Positions 1 through 13,529 of a DNA stretch of 64,000 nucleotides are shown one piece after another; position 1 is the first letter of the stretch, and every line of letters begins with the position of its first letter. Origin of the DNA: Montifringilla adamsi (Eukaryota; Chordata; Aves; Passeriformes; Passeridae); NCBI GenBank assembly GCA_017590115.1, contig JAGGNK010010337.1:1364001-1428000 (forward strand), given 5' to 3'. The position numbers and the translations under genes were made by a program. The notes beneath the pieces are model-generated. The model searched no databases and had not been told where the DNA came from. It saw only the letters and a program-made list of their open reading frames with translations.

Positions 1-900
1 AGTTTTGCTCTGTCCAATTTGTGACTGTTTTTCCATTTTCTTATTTTGTTGCATATAACTTTCACTCGCGTCTTCTGTTTTGTGGTAGGAGGCTGTCCAT
101 ATCTATGAATTTTTATTAACACATAGAGATATAATTTAATGTATGAAAACTCTCTGTGTAAAGATCACAGGTTTCCTGTGTTTACCACTGGTCTTGGAAA
201 GGGTCATGTGAAGGACTAACTCAAACCCCTTGCTGAACTGCAGGCGCACAGAGGGAGAGAAGAACATGTTTAGGAGTAAGAAGGGCTCAGCATTTGCATT
301 TGGATGCATGTCTTAGGGCTTCAGAGCTCTTTAGACTCCCAAGCGGAGCAACTTCGAAGTTCAAAGCGGTGTGATTTTTGGCAGGTTTTTTCCCTAAGAC
401 TTCTTCAGGGCATGAAATATTCTGCCCTCAGTGCATGTACATAACTCTCATTGGCCTTAAAAGAAGTTACATGCCTACATCAAAGGAAGGATTTACCCCA
501 TAATGATTCATCGTGAGCCTGACAGGCAAACACAACAGTGGAGAGCTCACAAGCCAAAGCTCCTGAGCTACGGGGACGGCAGAGTTCAGATCTCTGCCAA
601 TCAGCCCCATTGCTGCTCTGATTTTCAGCAGTTTTTAATTTTTTAAATTGTTTTAGTGGGGATCAAACCACGTGTTATCCATCTGAAGAAGAAATGGTAG
701 GGCTCAAGCAGAGGAGATAGCCCTTTCAACATCTCATGTGGGAGTAAACCAGGGTCAAATTAAATTGTGGTGCTTTTTTGCCTGGAAAGTGCATCTCCCT
801 ATCCCTGGTGCTACGCTGGAGACACAGAATCACAATATTTTAAAGCAAATTAGAAAATACCTTTTTATTAAATGTGATTGCAGAAAGTCCTGGGAAGGAA
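1..900. other. anonymous single-copy DNA
   Basis: I see no gene, repeat family or RNA here. The only notable short motif is an octamer-type POU site, ATTTGCAT, at 292-299. Stops are frequent in all frames. Confidence 0.5.
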
Positions 901-1220
901 TGTGTTAATGACTGGTGATTGAATGCAGTGGTTTGCAAGCTCTAAGCAGCTTTAGTGTCTCCTACCACAGCCCTGATTTAAAATTCATAAATGCTAATCC
1001 TCCATAATTTACGGTTTAAAAAGCAGCCCCACTCACAGGCCCTGTGGCTACAGCTCTGTCAGAGTAATTATGCCGCCAAGCTGAAATTGGACTACTAACT
1101 GAGATATTAAACAGGGTAGGAAATCCTCTTCCCTGGCAGCCTACCCAATTATTCCAAATAAGCAAACAGATTAGTGAGTAATTTTCCAGTTAAATCTGGT
1201 GATTGGTGCCAGAATTGTAT
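900..1220. promoter_or_regulatory. candidate conserved non-coding element
   Basis: This is an AT-rich stretch without simple repeats or recognisable transposon sequence. It contains several homeodomain-type TAAT/ATTA cores, for example near 992-1010, 1063-1070 and 1172-1185, mixed with more complex sequence. That texture is typical of vertebrate enhancers in gene deserts, but it is an impression only. Ordinary AT-rich DNA would also contain many ATTA cores. Confidence 0.25.
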
Positions 1221-1389
1221 GTTAAATATTCAGAAGTAAATAGATTAAAGATGAAATGTCCCCTTTTCTCAAGCTTAATTTAGTGTGTATATTAAAACTT
1301 TTTAGGGGGGGAAAAAAAAATCTCCATTGAAGTGCGATCCATTTGCTTTGAAAACAGAACCTTTCCTGGCTTGTTTGCACTTGGGGCAG

Positions 1390-2200
1390 TGCGTTCATTA
1401 GCTGGGGCACGTTGTGCCGAGGGAGCCTTGTGCCACATTAGCCACAGTATCAGTCCTGCTGTTCCTTTGTGCCTCACCTTGGAGGAGCCCTCCTGGGTGG
1501 CAGCGCTGGGAGACTGCGCGCGGCTCTGCTGGGACAGGATCCCACCAGGCAGCTGGGACACAGGGGACTGCCCATCCCCATCGGCAGGACACGAAAGGAT
1601 TTGGAGGAATTAACAGTAAATATGGGCATTTCTTATTCGTTCTGAGCTTGTTTCTAAATTCAGCTTGAATTTCCTCACTGATCTGCCCAGGTCGACTTTT
1701 TTTTTTACCTTTGCAAACACTCCTTCTAATACAGTGTTTGGCTGGGACATGAAGGAGAGGAAAGATGGGGGCAAAAGGAAGGAAAACATGGACTGAATGC
1801 CCTACAGCCACAGGCAAGAGGCAGGGGCGGACGTGGGCAGCCCAGCTGGAGCAGCCCAGGAACACAAGCAGCAGTGTGTCCCTCGGCTGTCCTCACACCA
1901 CAGGCATGCATGGTCACCCCAAGGAGCTGACTCAGGGAACTGTGCCCCAAGCAGAGACTCAGGCAGCCTTCAGCAGCTGAAGGGAGCTGCTCTGGAGGAG
2001 CTGAGCTGACACCTGAACCCTCCAGAAGGCGGCTGTGGCTTGTGGCACCTCTCAGGAAGCAGGACCAGCACCTCTCCCCAGAAAGGCTGGCATGGTAGCT
2101 GCTGCACAGACCTGGCTGTTTGCTGCAGGGACTGATGGCAGACCCTGGGAAGACCAGGCGGTGCACGCTGCATTTTGGGACTCCAAAATTCTTTCTTGAA
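1390..2200. other. GC-rich patch, non-coding
   Basis: The patch is clearly richer in G and C than its flanks, and long frames are open on both strands across it, including about 220 codons on the minus strand over 1726-2391. None of the translations shows a domain, a signal peptide or a residue pattern I recognise. The frames overlap one another on opposite strands, as expected where stop codons are depleted by composition. CpG is not strongly enriched except around 1515-1523. It could be a degraded repeat I do not recognise. Confidence 0.4.
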
Positions 2201-2399
2201 TTGAGTCTGAAGGAAATACTTTTGCATTCATGGATTAAAGCAAGGAGCTGAATTGCTGGAAAGACACATGTACATTTCAATATGCAAGAGCACCAAAGGG
2301 AAGGAAGCTGCATTTGAGGAGCTGGAATTGTTTTAGCACCTGGTGGAATTTGCTTTGAAGCTGTTTCAAGGATCTCAAACACTATGAACAATGTTTTAT

Positions 2400-5300
2400 G
2401 CTTTTTCTAGTGGATTTTCTTTCCAGTTGCTAAAAGCTTGCTGTGCTGAGGAAGTGACAGTCCTCTTAGCTATCAAGTGAAGTGGAAGGAGCAGAACCTG
2501 CTTATCAAGAGTTTGAGGCACAGTGGTCTTGGGGTCAAAGAGCTTCAGACCCTCAGTGTTAGTCATGACTTGGTCTCTTGGACCAGTTCATTCTTAGGTC
2601 TGGGTTAAATATTTTCTATGTTTTAAATCCTAATACATTCTCTGGAGTGAGAAATGTAGAGTTTTTATGAACTTGCCGGTGTTTACTGCCATGAAATACA
2701 GGAGGTACATAATTTCTATCCTTCCTGAGAAGTTCCAGGGTTTGGTGATGGGACCGGGTCCCTAGGCAGAATAACTTGTTCACAAAAAAGCCAGCAGACG
2801 TTAGGCTTGACAGGGGATTTAGATCAGCTCCCTCTCATACCTGGCACAGTGGGCTGAAGGAGGCAGAAGCTTCCCAGCCACTGGCCCACAGATTTGCTTT
2901 TCCACTGGGAAGTGCAAAAGCTGCAAGTAGGTAATGCTGAACACATGCCTAGAAAGGATTAGCTGAACTCCTGCACATCCCAGAGGCTTTTCCTTCTGCT
3001 CCATCCTCCCTGGAGAAGCTTTTTCACCTCAGCCCTCTGCTGGAATGTGCCTTAAAGGCATAATCAAGCTCATAAAAATTAAGTGGTGTGCAATTGTTCA
3101 AACAAAACAAAAGGACCCTAACTAAATTTTATTTAATAAGTTCTCTAGAATCAATCCATTTGTGTTTTTATTAATGTCAGAACTTACAGCATAGTTTCCC
3201 TTTCCGTGTTTCATGGGGCTGTAAGGGCTTTTGTTAAGGTTTGGGTTTTTTCCACACCACTACACACGATGATATTTTGGCTTTGAATTGAGAAGAGTTA
3301 AAGTCAAAACTACAATTTATTTTATTTTTTAGCTTGTGAACATCCTTTGGATCAAATCTAAAGGCTTACCTGTTCAAAGCTGGAATGGATTGATAAATGT
3401 GAAGGGATCCAGGATGAGGACAGAGCCCTGTGAATGCCAGGTAGTCAGGTACATGACACTAGTTTTCTAACAATGTATGATTTCTACCTCTCTGATAAGT
3501 TCACTCAGTCGTGCTAAAGATGGGTTTTCTCGATTATTCTTATACTAATGGTAACAAAATGGGAGAATTTGTGGCATCCTGTCTACACAGATCCTTTCCA
3601 GACACTCTGGCTGCCAGAATGGTTCATCATGAGCTGCACATTTCAGACCTTCCCTGTGCTGAGGGAGAGTCATGAGTCTCACTGCGTCAAAGTGCTCCAA
3701 ATGTCAGTGCATCCCAAGTATCTCGTGTCTCCTGCCTGCTGCCCTGTCCCTTTAACCCAAGGATTTTACAGTTTTTGCAGTTTTTCTAAGTATGACAGAA
3801 GTCACTCAAAGTATGCCATTTGCAGGCAGGTTTGACAGTAGAAGCCATGTGAGTCTCCTGCACAGTAAAACAAAAATGTTTTCAGTTGGTTCCTGATCCT
3901 TTAAAATCTTTCCTGGATGTATGTTGCTTTCAACTTGCCTGTTAGATCTTTGTGGTCAGCCTGGGTTTATGTACATTTGGTTAATTGTTCTAAGGTTGTG
4001 AAAGGCCATCACATGGGATGATGAAAGTAAGAGAATGTGAAGGAAAGATCTGGAGACAAAATTTGACATGATGGACGAGGTCAAGTATCCATTCACCAAC
4101 TGTAGTTTCTATTCCTGCCTCTGTGAGTGGCACTTTCTGAATACTCTGAGCAGTCTGGACTCATCTTACTGGTTTTGCCCATTTTATTCACCTACCATTT
4201 AGCGAGTGAAGAATTTATTATTAGTCCCTGGTTTTGTTTATTCTTGACTCCCAGAAGCACAGTGTTTGGTGGCTGTAACCAGTGAATTCTCTGTGGTAAA
4301 AACACTTATATTTCTGTCCTTAGAGTTGCCTATATGCACTCCTTTTTTTAAAAAACGAAAACCTTTCTCATATGCTTCCTCAATGATATCCTGCTACAGT
4401 GAGTTCCAAAGGTTAATTATACATTTTGCTCAAAGCTACTTCACTAACAGGGTCCTCAGGATGAGGGTTGCTGACCCTTTGAAGCCAGTGAACTAACGCA
4501 AACAGCAAAACAACCCACTGAGGCTGTTAGCTTTGTGGGTGGCTCTTTGTCTTTCTTAGTTCCTTTTCATCAGGGCAACCTTCCTGAATCAAGCTTTCCC
4601 TCAAGAAGGTGACCAGACAGTCTCTGCTGGCATCATGGAAACAGGGATGAAGGCAGTGCTTTCATTCTTGATTATCCTAAGTGTCAGTATGTTGGTTTTG
4701 AGAAGAGGTTGTGCCACAGTCACCTTTCCCCACTGCTGGAGATCCCTTTGGTTCTCCCCTGGACAGCCCCCTGGGTGGGCTCAGCTGAGGTTCAGGAGTG
4801 GGTGGGGGGCAGGCCTGAACTCCATGTGGCCAGTTCTGTCCACTAATGCATTCCCTCTTTGCCATGTTTTTAATGTTTCTAAATGTAAACAGAAGTAGAA
4901 ATCATTTTGAAAACTTGGAATAGAATGCCATGAAAAAAGAGCTCCTTAAAGGAATGAAGAGCATGTAATTCAATCTGTGTTTGTAGCATTTAATCTTAAA
5001 ACCCTACTATCTTATGTATTTTATGTATCAGTTTCCCTGAAGAAAGCAGATAAGGGCATCCAGTGCTCCAGCAGGTCCTTCCAGTGGCAGTGGACCTGAA
5101 ATGGAACCTTTACATGGCTGTAAATAAAATACAGGTGGCCAGGACACAGTCATTAGCTGAGGTGTGCCAGTGGCACTGTGAGGGTTTTAAGGGAGCCTTC
5201 AGGAGGTGGGATCAGCAAGGGTTTCAACTCTCTCTGGTGACATGACATGGATGCAAGGACAGCTCAGACCCCATGGCAGGTGTGGTGCATGAAAAAGTGA

Positions 5301-5440
5301 TGCAAAAAAGTGCAAATTTTCCACTTTTAAACTGGTTCTGTCCATACAGGAGAAAAAGGTTTCTAGAATAGCATTTCTGAACACGTGGCCAATCCCAGCC
5401 AGGCTCTCTTTCTAATATACATGATGTAAAAGATCATTAA
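2400..5440. other. anonymous single-copy DNA
   Basis: I find no supportable gene, RNA or repeat. Open frames are under 100 codons and lack any recognisable domain. An AT-rich piece at 3060-3200 has several ATTA/TTAAT cores but no other distinguishing structure. Confidence 0.45.
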
Positions 5441-5444
5441 AGAG

Positions 5445-5760
5445 ATGAACTGATGTTTGTCACACCGAAGAGACCAGCTTCATATTTCTCCTTGAAATAG
5501 TCCTCTGGAGCACTGCTGTGTCTGAAGGCTGATGAGGACAGGTTCCAGGCTCATGTATCTCCCATTTAAGACGTCCCACTGTCCACCCAGGAAAAGAAAC
5601 CAGCTGGTAGTTCTCAATTACCACATAAAATTTATAAGGAGAGATGATATCTCTTAAATAACTGGGTCCCAGACCATTTAGGGCACTACAGACTTCAATC
5701 AGTGCCTTGAAATGTATCTATAAGCAAATAGAGCCAGGAGTGTTTTGTGCTATTAGGCCA
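5445..5760. repeat. probable ancient LINE (L2/L3/CR1-type) relic
   Basis: The segment centred on 5640-5735 follows a motif order I associate with very old amniote LINE copies. A 'gggtcccagaccatttaggg' block is followed by a 'cttcaatcagtgccttgaa' block and then a block ending in 'gagccagg'. The surrounding 5445-5640 sequence is more diverged and I include it only because it has the same compositional texture. There is no open frame. The family is uncertain, and the relic would predate the bird radiation if correctly called. Confidence 0.4.
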
Positions 5761-8700
5761 CTTCAGCAAATCACTTAAGCATTACTTAACACATGCTAAG
5801 TCTACTGCACCCAAGGCAAATTCTGAATATGATAAACTCTTTGTCCATAAAATGGATAATGCAGCACCACTTTATGGCTAAGGGTGATTGTGTGTCTGTC
5901 TGTCTCAATGGGAAAAAAAACCTGGTAGTAGAGCTGTTGTGCTTAACCTGCATTGTTTCTGTGATTGGTGTGCTAAATGCATAAATCTTAAATGATAGAA
6001 TTTTGTAATATACAGTATAACAACTGGCAAGTGTTGGACATTTATTTTCACAAGTGAGGGAGTGACCCATAACTCACATCCATCACAGTATATGAAAGCA
6101 CAGCTCACTGTACTACAGCAAGCAAGGAAATCATTCATACACAGGATGTTATTCACTTCAACCTTTCCCCTTTTCTGAAGGCAGTCAGGATCTATATGTC
6201 TGCTGCTGCATGCTCTGTGTGCTGGCATAGATGTATGATGGCATCACAAAAACTGGAAGGGGAAGAAATGAGATAGGAACAGAAAGGGGTGTGGGCAAAT
6301 GTTGTCTGAGCTGATAGAAATTTAAGTGGTCAGGCTTGTCAAGGAGAAGGAAAAGTACAGGGCTGGAGAGTGACTGAGATTAGAAGTGACTTTTGGAGAA
6401 ATGGGATAATACCTTTCAGTTCAAAAAAACATGGGTGACGGCACAGGGTTGAGCATGGGAGAGCTGGAAATTAAAACAGTACATAAAATGGAAATGTATT
6501 TGATGTAAGGACAACAAAATATGTATCATCCTTTCAGTTCTGGTCTGGTTCCTCTGTCATTATTCCCAAATTTAATGCTGTACTTTTCAACAGAACCTGT
6601 ATCCTGTAGCAATTTCTGTGAAAAATCCCCTTCACAAAATGGCCAGAGAAGCTGAAGAGAAACATTAATTTTGGGACTTCATCAGTTCTTGGCACCTACC
6701 TGCTTTCACCAGGCTTGCATACCCACTGTGCACTCTGCAGAAAGTCTGTGCTGTGGGAATGGTAAAATTAGCTTTAATTAGTTGTATACTGACCACACCA
6801 AGCTGCTGACAGAGGCTATGGTCTGACATTTCATTGCTAGAAATGGTGCACAGCAAGATGAGCTCTGTCCCAAATTTCTGAACAAGCAGGAGAGGCAAAG
6901 GAGAAGGTATGGTTATTTCCCATGTGCAATGATTTCACAAGCTTGCCAAGGGACACAGAGGAATCATGTGTCAGAAGGAAGAAATGTCTCAGGATTTCCC
7001 AAACCCCAATTTAGCAGTGTAGCTGTAAGATATGCTTCCTTTGTACTTGCATGCAGTTGTAGCAGGGTTGCCATTCCATGGTTTATATTTGGATAGATGG
7101 TTTGGGAGATCCCCTGGGAGATGGAGGAAAAGAAAGCTGCAAATTCAGGTAGGTTAAGTAGGAGAGAAAAAGCTTCTTAGTAGGCAAGTTGAGAGCTGCT
7201 GGCTAGCTTTTAAGAATAATCATTCTGCAGCTTCTGACAGGGCTTAGTTCTAGGTTTCACTCTCCACTCAGGTCCTAGCCTGTGGCACAGGTTACAGGTA
7301 ATAACCTGGCACAGCTCAGGCACAAGGAATCTCATGTGCCACACAGCAGGAGCAGGGGGAGCCCAGATATTCCTGACCTTGATGCTGAGGCAATTTTTTT
7401 GTCTCAGGACTGACTTCCTTTGCAGAGAGTGTAACCCTTTTGTCATCTGCACTGTGCTCCCCTTTGTCATTGCACTGCTGGACTCACATCCTTGAACTTA
7501 GAGCACAAAAACCCCTCTGGTTTTTTAACTGATGGTTTGTTTGTTTTTCCTCTTTGGTCGATGCTGGGATCAGTGATGTCAACTTGTTCTATTTGCTTTG
7601 ACAGGAAAATGTTTTCAGAGTTCATTAGGATGGCATCAATTCTAACATTTGGCACACGAACATTTGATGACCTTCATGTGGGGGAAGAAATATGTAGACA
7701 AAACTTCCATTAGTTTGAAAAAACACTTCCACTCCACACCATTCCAATTCCTGAACCACAGCTTCAACCACAAGTTTTGTGCAGTCCCTGTTTGTGACCT
7801 GCCAGTGGGCTCCAAACTGGAGACTGGAGCTGTTTGGAAGCACTTCAGACGAAGTCAGGGCTGAGGCTGCAGCTGGACACAGCTCTGCACTCACCTGTAA
7901 GGCAGGTGTGCCAGCAGCCAGGCTCCTTGGTGCTGCTTGGCTCAGCTGCTAGAGGCAGTCCAGTGTAAAGGCAATGGTATCTCTGCCTCCAAATGCACGA
8001 CTTTCCTAAAGCTCTGCTCATGTTCCCTGCAGTGAGAGGATTTCATTTGGCCACTTTGGGCTCATGTTCACCAATTACAGGGCTCATTAAAAGAGCTGGA
8101 CTGGCTGGCATTGCAGCAGCTGAAGAGAAACTCTGGGTTTATCCACAGAAAAGGAAGAGCAGGTGTTGGCTCTTCCCTCCTCAGGGCCACCTGCCCTATG
8201 CCAACAGAGCCTCTGAGTGGGAGGGAAGGAAAATGCTCGTGGCTTCCCATGGCCTCTAACAGTGAGGGGCCAAGTAACAGAGGGAACTTGTGCAGTGAAG
8301 AGACCTCCTCAATATGAGCTGGCTTGAGTCCACCAGATCATTCTCACTGACCACCACAAGAGTTGCTGACAGCCTCAGGTTGCTGTCAGCCAATGGGTTT
8401 AGCAAAGACCAGGTAGGAAGTGAGAGCCCATTTTTTGGCCATCATTTGTCCTTTGAGCCTTCCCTCTACCTTAGAGCTGTGTAAGTCCTGCCAAACAGTT
8501 TTGCTTCTCCTAGTGCCTGTCTCCAACCCCTTCCTCTGACCTATTTTAGCTCTTATTTCCTTTTTTTTTAGGATTCACTGTGTCTTTATGTTTTTCTCTC
8601 ATATCCTGTAATCAAGTGAAAGGTGTCTCTGTGGACAAAGAGGATTTATACTCAGCCTTTGTTTGCTCTTTCCTGGCAGTGCTGCCTGCTGTAAGAAAAG

Positions 8701-9380
8701 CCAAATGCTGCCCATATGTTGCTGTGCTCCCCTAAATTACAGAGGGTGAGCATTTATGGCTGTTCTCACTGTTGCTTTCTCCATACTTTTCTAAATGATA
8801 CGTTTTCATGAGCAATTACTGAAATAGGCAGTCAGGACTGGTTTTTGAGGTGTGCCACTTAGTGGCCTACACATAAAAATGGGAGACAGGAGGAGGAGGA
8901 TGGCAGAAGCTTAATACCATGCCTTGCTTAAGAGAATGTCCTTCAGGTGAGCAGCACCCTGCACCTTGTGAAAGTATGACTTTAATTTTGCCTTTCAAAT
9001 ATGAACTAAGCAGGTCTGTCAACACATACTGTGTTCTTCCTTGTCAAACCTTTTCACTTAGTCTGTCAGCTGTAAACAGCTTAAGAGGCATGTCATTCCA
9101 GCATTATTATAGCACTTTTAGATTTGTTTTTAGATTGGCTCTGTATCTGTTCCTGCAAAAGGTGTAGATACAGAGATGACATGGGTTATTTATTGTATTA
9201 CTGCAAAATGCTGCTTGCTGTTTTGTGGTAAGCACTGAGTAACTCCATTTCAAATAATGGGCACTGCAGAGTAATAATCCTGTAGTGCCATGGTAATACC
9301 ATTGCCATACTTTGTCACATCAGTTGTGTCAGTGGAGCTTTCTTCACTGAGGGTGTCTATGCCCTTCAAACTTCATTTGA
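5761..9380. other. anonymous single-copy DNA
   Basis: No gene or repeat is recognised. Sequence complexity is ordinary, with mildly GC-richer parts near 7250-7470 and 7800-8280. Open frames of up to about 107 codons have no recognisable domain. Confidence 0.45.
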
Positions 9381-9382
9381 AG

Positions 9383-9512
9383 TTTTTTTGGTTTTTTGGT
9401 TTTTTTTTTTTCCTAGGAGATCTGGGAAAACAGAATTAAGACATGTGGAGAAAGAACTCTGATCAACAGACTCTGTACTTTTGGTTTTGTTGTTTTGTTT
9501 TTTTTTTTTTCA
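9383..9512. repeat. two T-rich low-complexity tracts
   Basis: T runs interrupted by GG occupy 9383-9411, and a second T-rich run occupies about 9481-9510. About 70 bases of ordinary sequence separate them. Interrupted T/GG tracts of this type are common in bird intergenic DNA and carry no obvious function. Confidence 0.7.
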
Positions 9513-12500
9513 AAAAGTTGCTTTACATATTCAAATAAACAGTGTTTAAGCTGTTGATGACAGCTTAACTACTTCATCCCAGAACGTTTTGACAAGTGAT
9601 TTTCAGCGTTTTGGTTTCTCAGGATTTTGATAACCCCCAAAAAGCATGAACTGAATTTATATGTCACATGTTTAATTTATTTGAGATGCATGTATTATGT
9701 TGCAAAAGCAATAAAGAGGGAGTTAAAGGACAGGGTGATACACTCCATATTTATGATCATCAGCTTCTTCACTGTGTCATTACAAGAGAAAAAAAAGTTC
9801 AGAAATAGAGTATGCAAAACACTCAAACTTTTTTTGCCGACCCGTCTGGATTGTGATTTGTACAAATTGTTGGGGCAATTTCCCTGTGGCTCCACTGAGA
9901 CCCACAGAACTGAGCCTGTTCTCAGTGCAGGGAGCCTGAGCTGCTTCCCTGGTGCCTGGCTGCTGCCATGTGCGTGCTGTCCCCACGCTGGCTCCTGGCC
10001 ATGGACAGTGGCACAACGGCATTTAATGTTGCCTGACTTCTGAGCAGCAGTGAAGGACAAAGGTAGATCCAGAAATGGACCTTTCTCCCCAGAAATGCAT
10101 CGTTTTCTGGCTGTGCACATTCCTTAGTATTGTCATCAGAAATAACACAAATGTGTAAACTGATCTGCACTTTAATACCAAACTGGAGTGCGGGCCAAAT
10201 GTTTAAAGCATAATTTGTTTCATCTGTGTTTTGGGAATTAGGTGTTGTCCAGTTTTTGATTGTTTTTCTCTGCCTACATTAAAACAGAAAAAAGATAGGG
10301 TACACCCTGTAGCTTCCTGGGCTCCTAAACAAGAAGCAGGGAAAAACACAAGGAGAGAATTGCTTGTGTGAAGCTCCTAGGCTACATAATATATTTTGCC
10401 CAAAAAAGGTTCATATTTCAACATCATACCTCAAAACCTTTTGAATATTACCCAGTATCTGTTTATTGGTACTTCTGTCATGAGTGCTTGATAGAACTAG
10501 AATTACTGAAATTTAGAATTAGAATATTATAATTAAACATATTAGAAGTATTGAAAAATCCTCCTTTAACTTATTCAGCACTCAAGATATTGCTATCCTA
10601 TTTCTACATCAGAATGCCCCCTATTTGATTTTGTAAAAGAGTTGTTTTCATCAGTACTAGGCAGCATATGTCCTTATTAAAGTAGAGGGAGCTATTTTAT
10701 TTTACTAATTCTTACGTCAACTTAAAACATGTCAGTATAATTTCTTATTTTGTAGTAATGCTGTATAGGTACAAAGGAAACCCCATGCATTCTAAATAAA
10801 ATTTGACACTTAGTATTTCCCAAAATTGATTTTTTTTTCCCTCCTAAATAAGTGGTATTTTGAGTATTTTTCAAAAAAAAAAAACAAACAAACCACCCCT
10901 CTGAAAAAAAACCCTCAAAAAACCCCAAACCTAACCCAAAAATTGTAGATGTTTCATCTAATTGTGGTTTGTGCCTTTTAAATATTAAAATGTTCTCTAA
11001 ATTGAAAAATCTCCTTTCAATTAATCAAAGTGCTGACGATGGAGATCATAGGTGGCTTTTCAGACATTCCAGGGTCAGAGACCCTGGCCAGAGAGTCAGG
11101 TGTGATTTGCTTAATCTATCCTTAGTTGCTTCAACTTTCTTCTGATACTGGACAAGTAGCATCTTTCTGGCCATTTGGGAGTTTTAGCAAGTATTTAGTG
11201 CCTGACTGAATTGTCTTTAATTTGGCAGGTTACAGTGGTATCTTCATCCTGCTGCTTTGGGGAGGTGGAAGACAGGAGCAGGCACCTTTTCTTTGGTTTC
11301 CCCCTAATGGAGAGTGGAAAATGGGAGGAGACCTGACAGCTCTTGACAGTGAGAGGGAGATGGAGTTGCCTGTTTCAGGAAAAAAATAGCCTCTTCTGCA
11401 GGAATGAGGGGCTAGGAAGAGAAAAAATAAGCATTTTCAATATATTACAAACAAAATTATCTGCCAAAAGGGCAAGATAATTATCCTAATGTGATTTTTG
11501 ACCAAGATAAATTCACATTATTTTATAAACTGGGTAACAATTTGAATCTTATGCAAAACCTAGAAATAAATCTAAAAAATATGATAATGTAATAAAATTG
11601 AAATTATTAGCAGTCCAAGTGGCATACTTGAGGCAGTAAAACCTTTTAAGTTCCAATGGAAAATAGGCTAGTAAACCTGGAGTAAGTTACTCCACTTTAA
11701 TCACTTGATAAATAGCTACAATGTTTGGAAGAATTGATAGTGTCATTACAGCAACATCCCTTTTTATAAACAGCCTGGTGCTGATTTGATTCTAATTGCT
11801 GCCAGAGGAGCAGTATCAAAGCAGTGCTGCTCCAGCAGTGTAACCTGTGGGGCGAGCAGCAGCTGAAAGGAACTGCCTGGAAAGGAAGGAAGCCCAGGTT
11901 TTTCAAAGGCACCCGTTCTAATTCTGGGAGTGATGGAGGAGGGCTGAGTAAATTTGGGCTGGGAGAAACTACAGAGGAAATGCTTAATGAAGAGAAAGCA
12001 TGGAGTAGACAAAAGAGGCTCCTCTGAGTGCACAAAATAGAGGGAAAACAGTGGGAGAAACTGAGAGGTTTGAACGTCAGCGTGCGTTTGATTTCTCATT
12101 ACAAAGAATTCTCCTGCTGGGTCAGTGTGGCCCTACTGCCAAACTGCAGCTCTGCCCCCCTTGGTTTCAGGCACCAAAGACATAATTTTTAAGATATTAT
12201 TAATAATTACAGCATCTTTGCTTACTTGTGGGCGCTGCGTCCACCTTTGCCCATGAATGCACCAAAAAAAAATTAAGATTGCTTTTGCAAAATGCACCTT
12301 TAGCAATTCTCTGGTTTTGCACTACAAATCCTGGATTTTACCCTTCTTGAGTATGGAGTAGGTATCAGCATTGTACTGCTGGCTGCTATGATGGTTGAGG
12401 GCAGTAAATTTACATTTATGTGGAAAAAAACCCCAGAACACATGCTTCTAGGCTGGGTCTTCTTCCAAAAACTAACAAAAAGTTGTCTTATTTTGGGAAT

Positions 12501-13525
12501 GGTAGGAAGAAAAGCAGGGCTCCATAAGGAGAGAAGAGGAGGAACATGTTTAATAGTTCTGTCATGTTAGCAACAAACCCCAGAATAAACAGAAATGCCA
12601 AGGGGAGAGGTATTTATCTTTTTAAACAAATCATGTGATAAGCTTCTCCCATAGATTGGAGACTAAGTGAAATATGTAAAATAGCTTATTGAAGAAAAAA
12701 ATTGCTTCAAGTGGGACTGAATGGCTCAAGAGATTAGTGATGGGATAATAGCTTTTCTCAATTTAAGTGGTAGACCAGTTCAAATCAATTCCAGGTCTCT
12801 AGGGACTAGAAGGTGTTGCTATCCTGTGACTCCTCCGCAGTTATTTGAAATGATCTTGTGGTCTCAATCCCATCCTTAGTTGCCAGAAAATTATCCCCAA
12901 CCCAATCAGCACTGAATTGCTTTGAGCTGACTGTTGTATCTTCCCCATAAAGATGCACAGCCCTCAAAGCTGTGTGTGGGAATGGCAGCTGTTTTATTTA
13001 TCTCCGTGTTGCTGGTCAGAAATATTTTGTCTCCCGTGGAAGGGACAGATTGCACAGAAGAAGACACAACTTGGAATACGACGCAGTGTAAAATCATTCT
13101 TTAAATAACACCATGGTTCGTTGGTTTAATATGGATTTCTTGGGAGGACAGGGCTACTTTTGGACACTTCCAGCTACTTCCTCACTTGCACCCAGAGCTT
13201 GCTTGTTTGCCTGCAAAGGCTGAGTCACAGCCTTCCCCTACATCCATGTAAATCATCGAGCAGGCTCACTACTTGGAACACCAACAATGGCCATAAGGAG
13301 CAGCTGGAAAATTCAAACTGGTGGAGTGCCCTCCAGGTTTTTTTGAAGCATCTATTTAGTGTGTGAAGCTGGACCAGTGAAGTGATGTTAGGGACATGCC
13401 ACAAGGTGTGGGAGCTCAGAATCTTGCCTATCAATTTTACTCTGTACTATTATAACAACTAAAATATCAGTCATTGATTATTCTGCCTGATGCAAAGATT
13501 AAGCAAACAAGCAAGAAGCAATTCT
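9513..13525. other. anonymous DNA with an A/C-rich tract
   Basis: An A-run of 12 at 10873-10884 continues into an A- and C-rich low-complexity stretch up to about 10940. GC-richer DNA lies around 9880-10020 and 11820-11950. The 138- and 141-codon frames around 9627-10120 lie on opposite strands of the same DNA and show no domain. No transposon or RNA gene is recognised. Confidence 0.45.
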
Positions 13526-13529
13526 CACC

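Noticed and set aside
1726..2391. 221-codon open frame on the minus strand
   Set aside because: It lies in a GC-rich patch where frames on both strands are open. The Cys/Ser/Leu/Pro-rich translation is typical of non-coding GC-rich DNA.
10873..10940. Possible interstitial telomeric repeat (CTAACCC-like string)
   Set aside because: Only one CCTAACCC-type unit occurs within an A/C-rich low-complexity stretch, with no tandem array.
12720..12830. Possible old transposon tail near 'gtggtagaccagttcaaatc'
   Set aside because: No collinear second block could be found to support a family.
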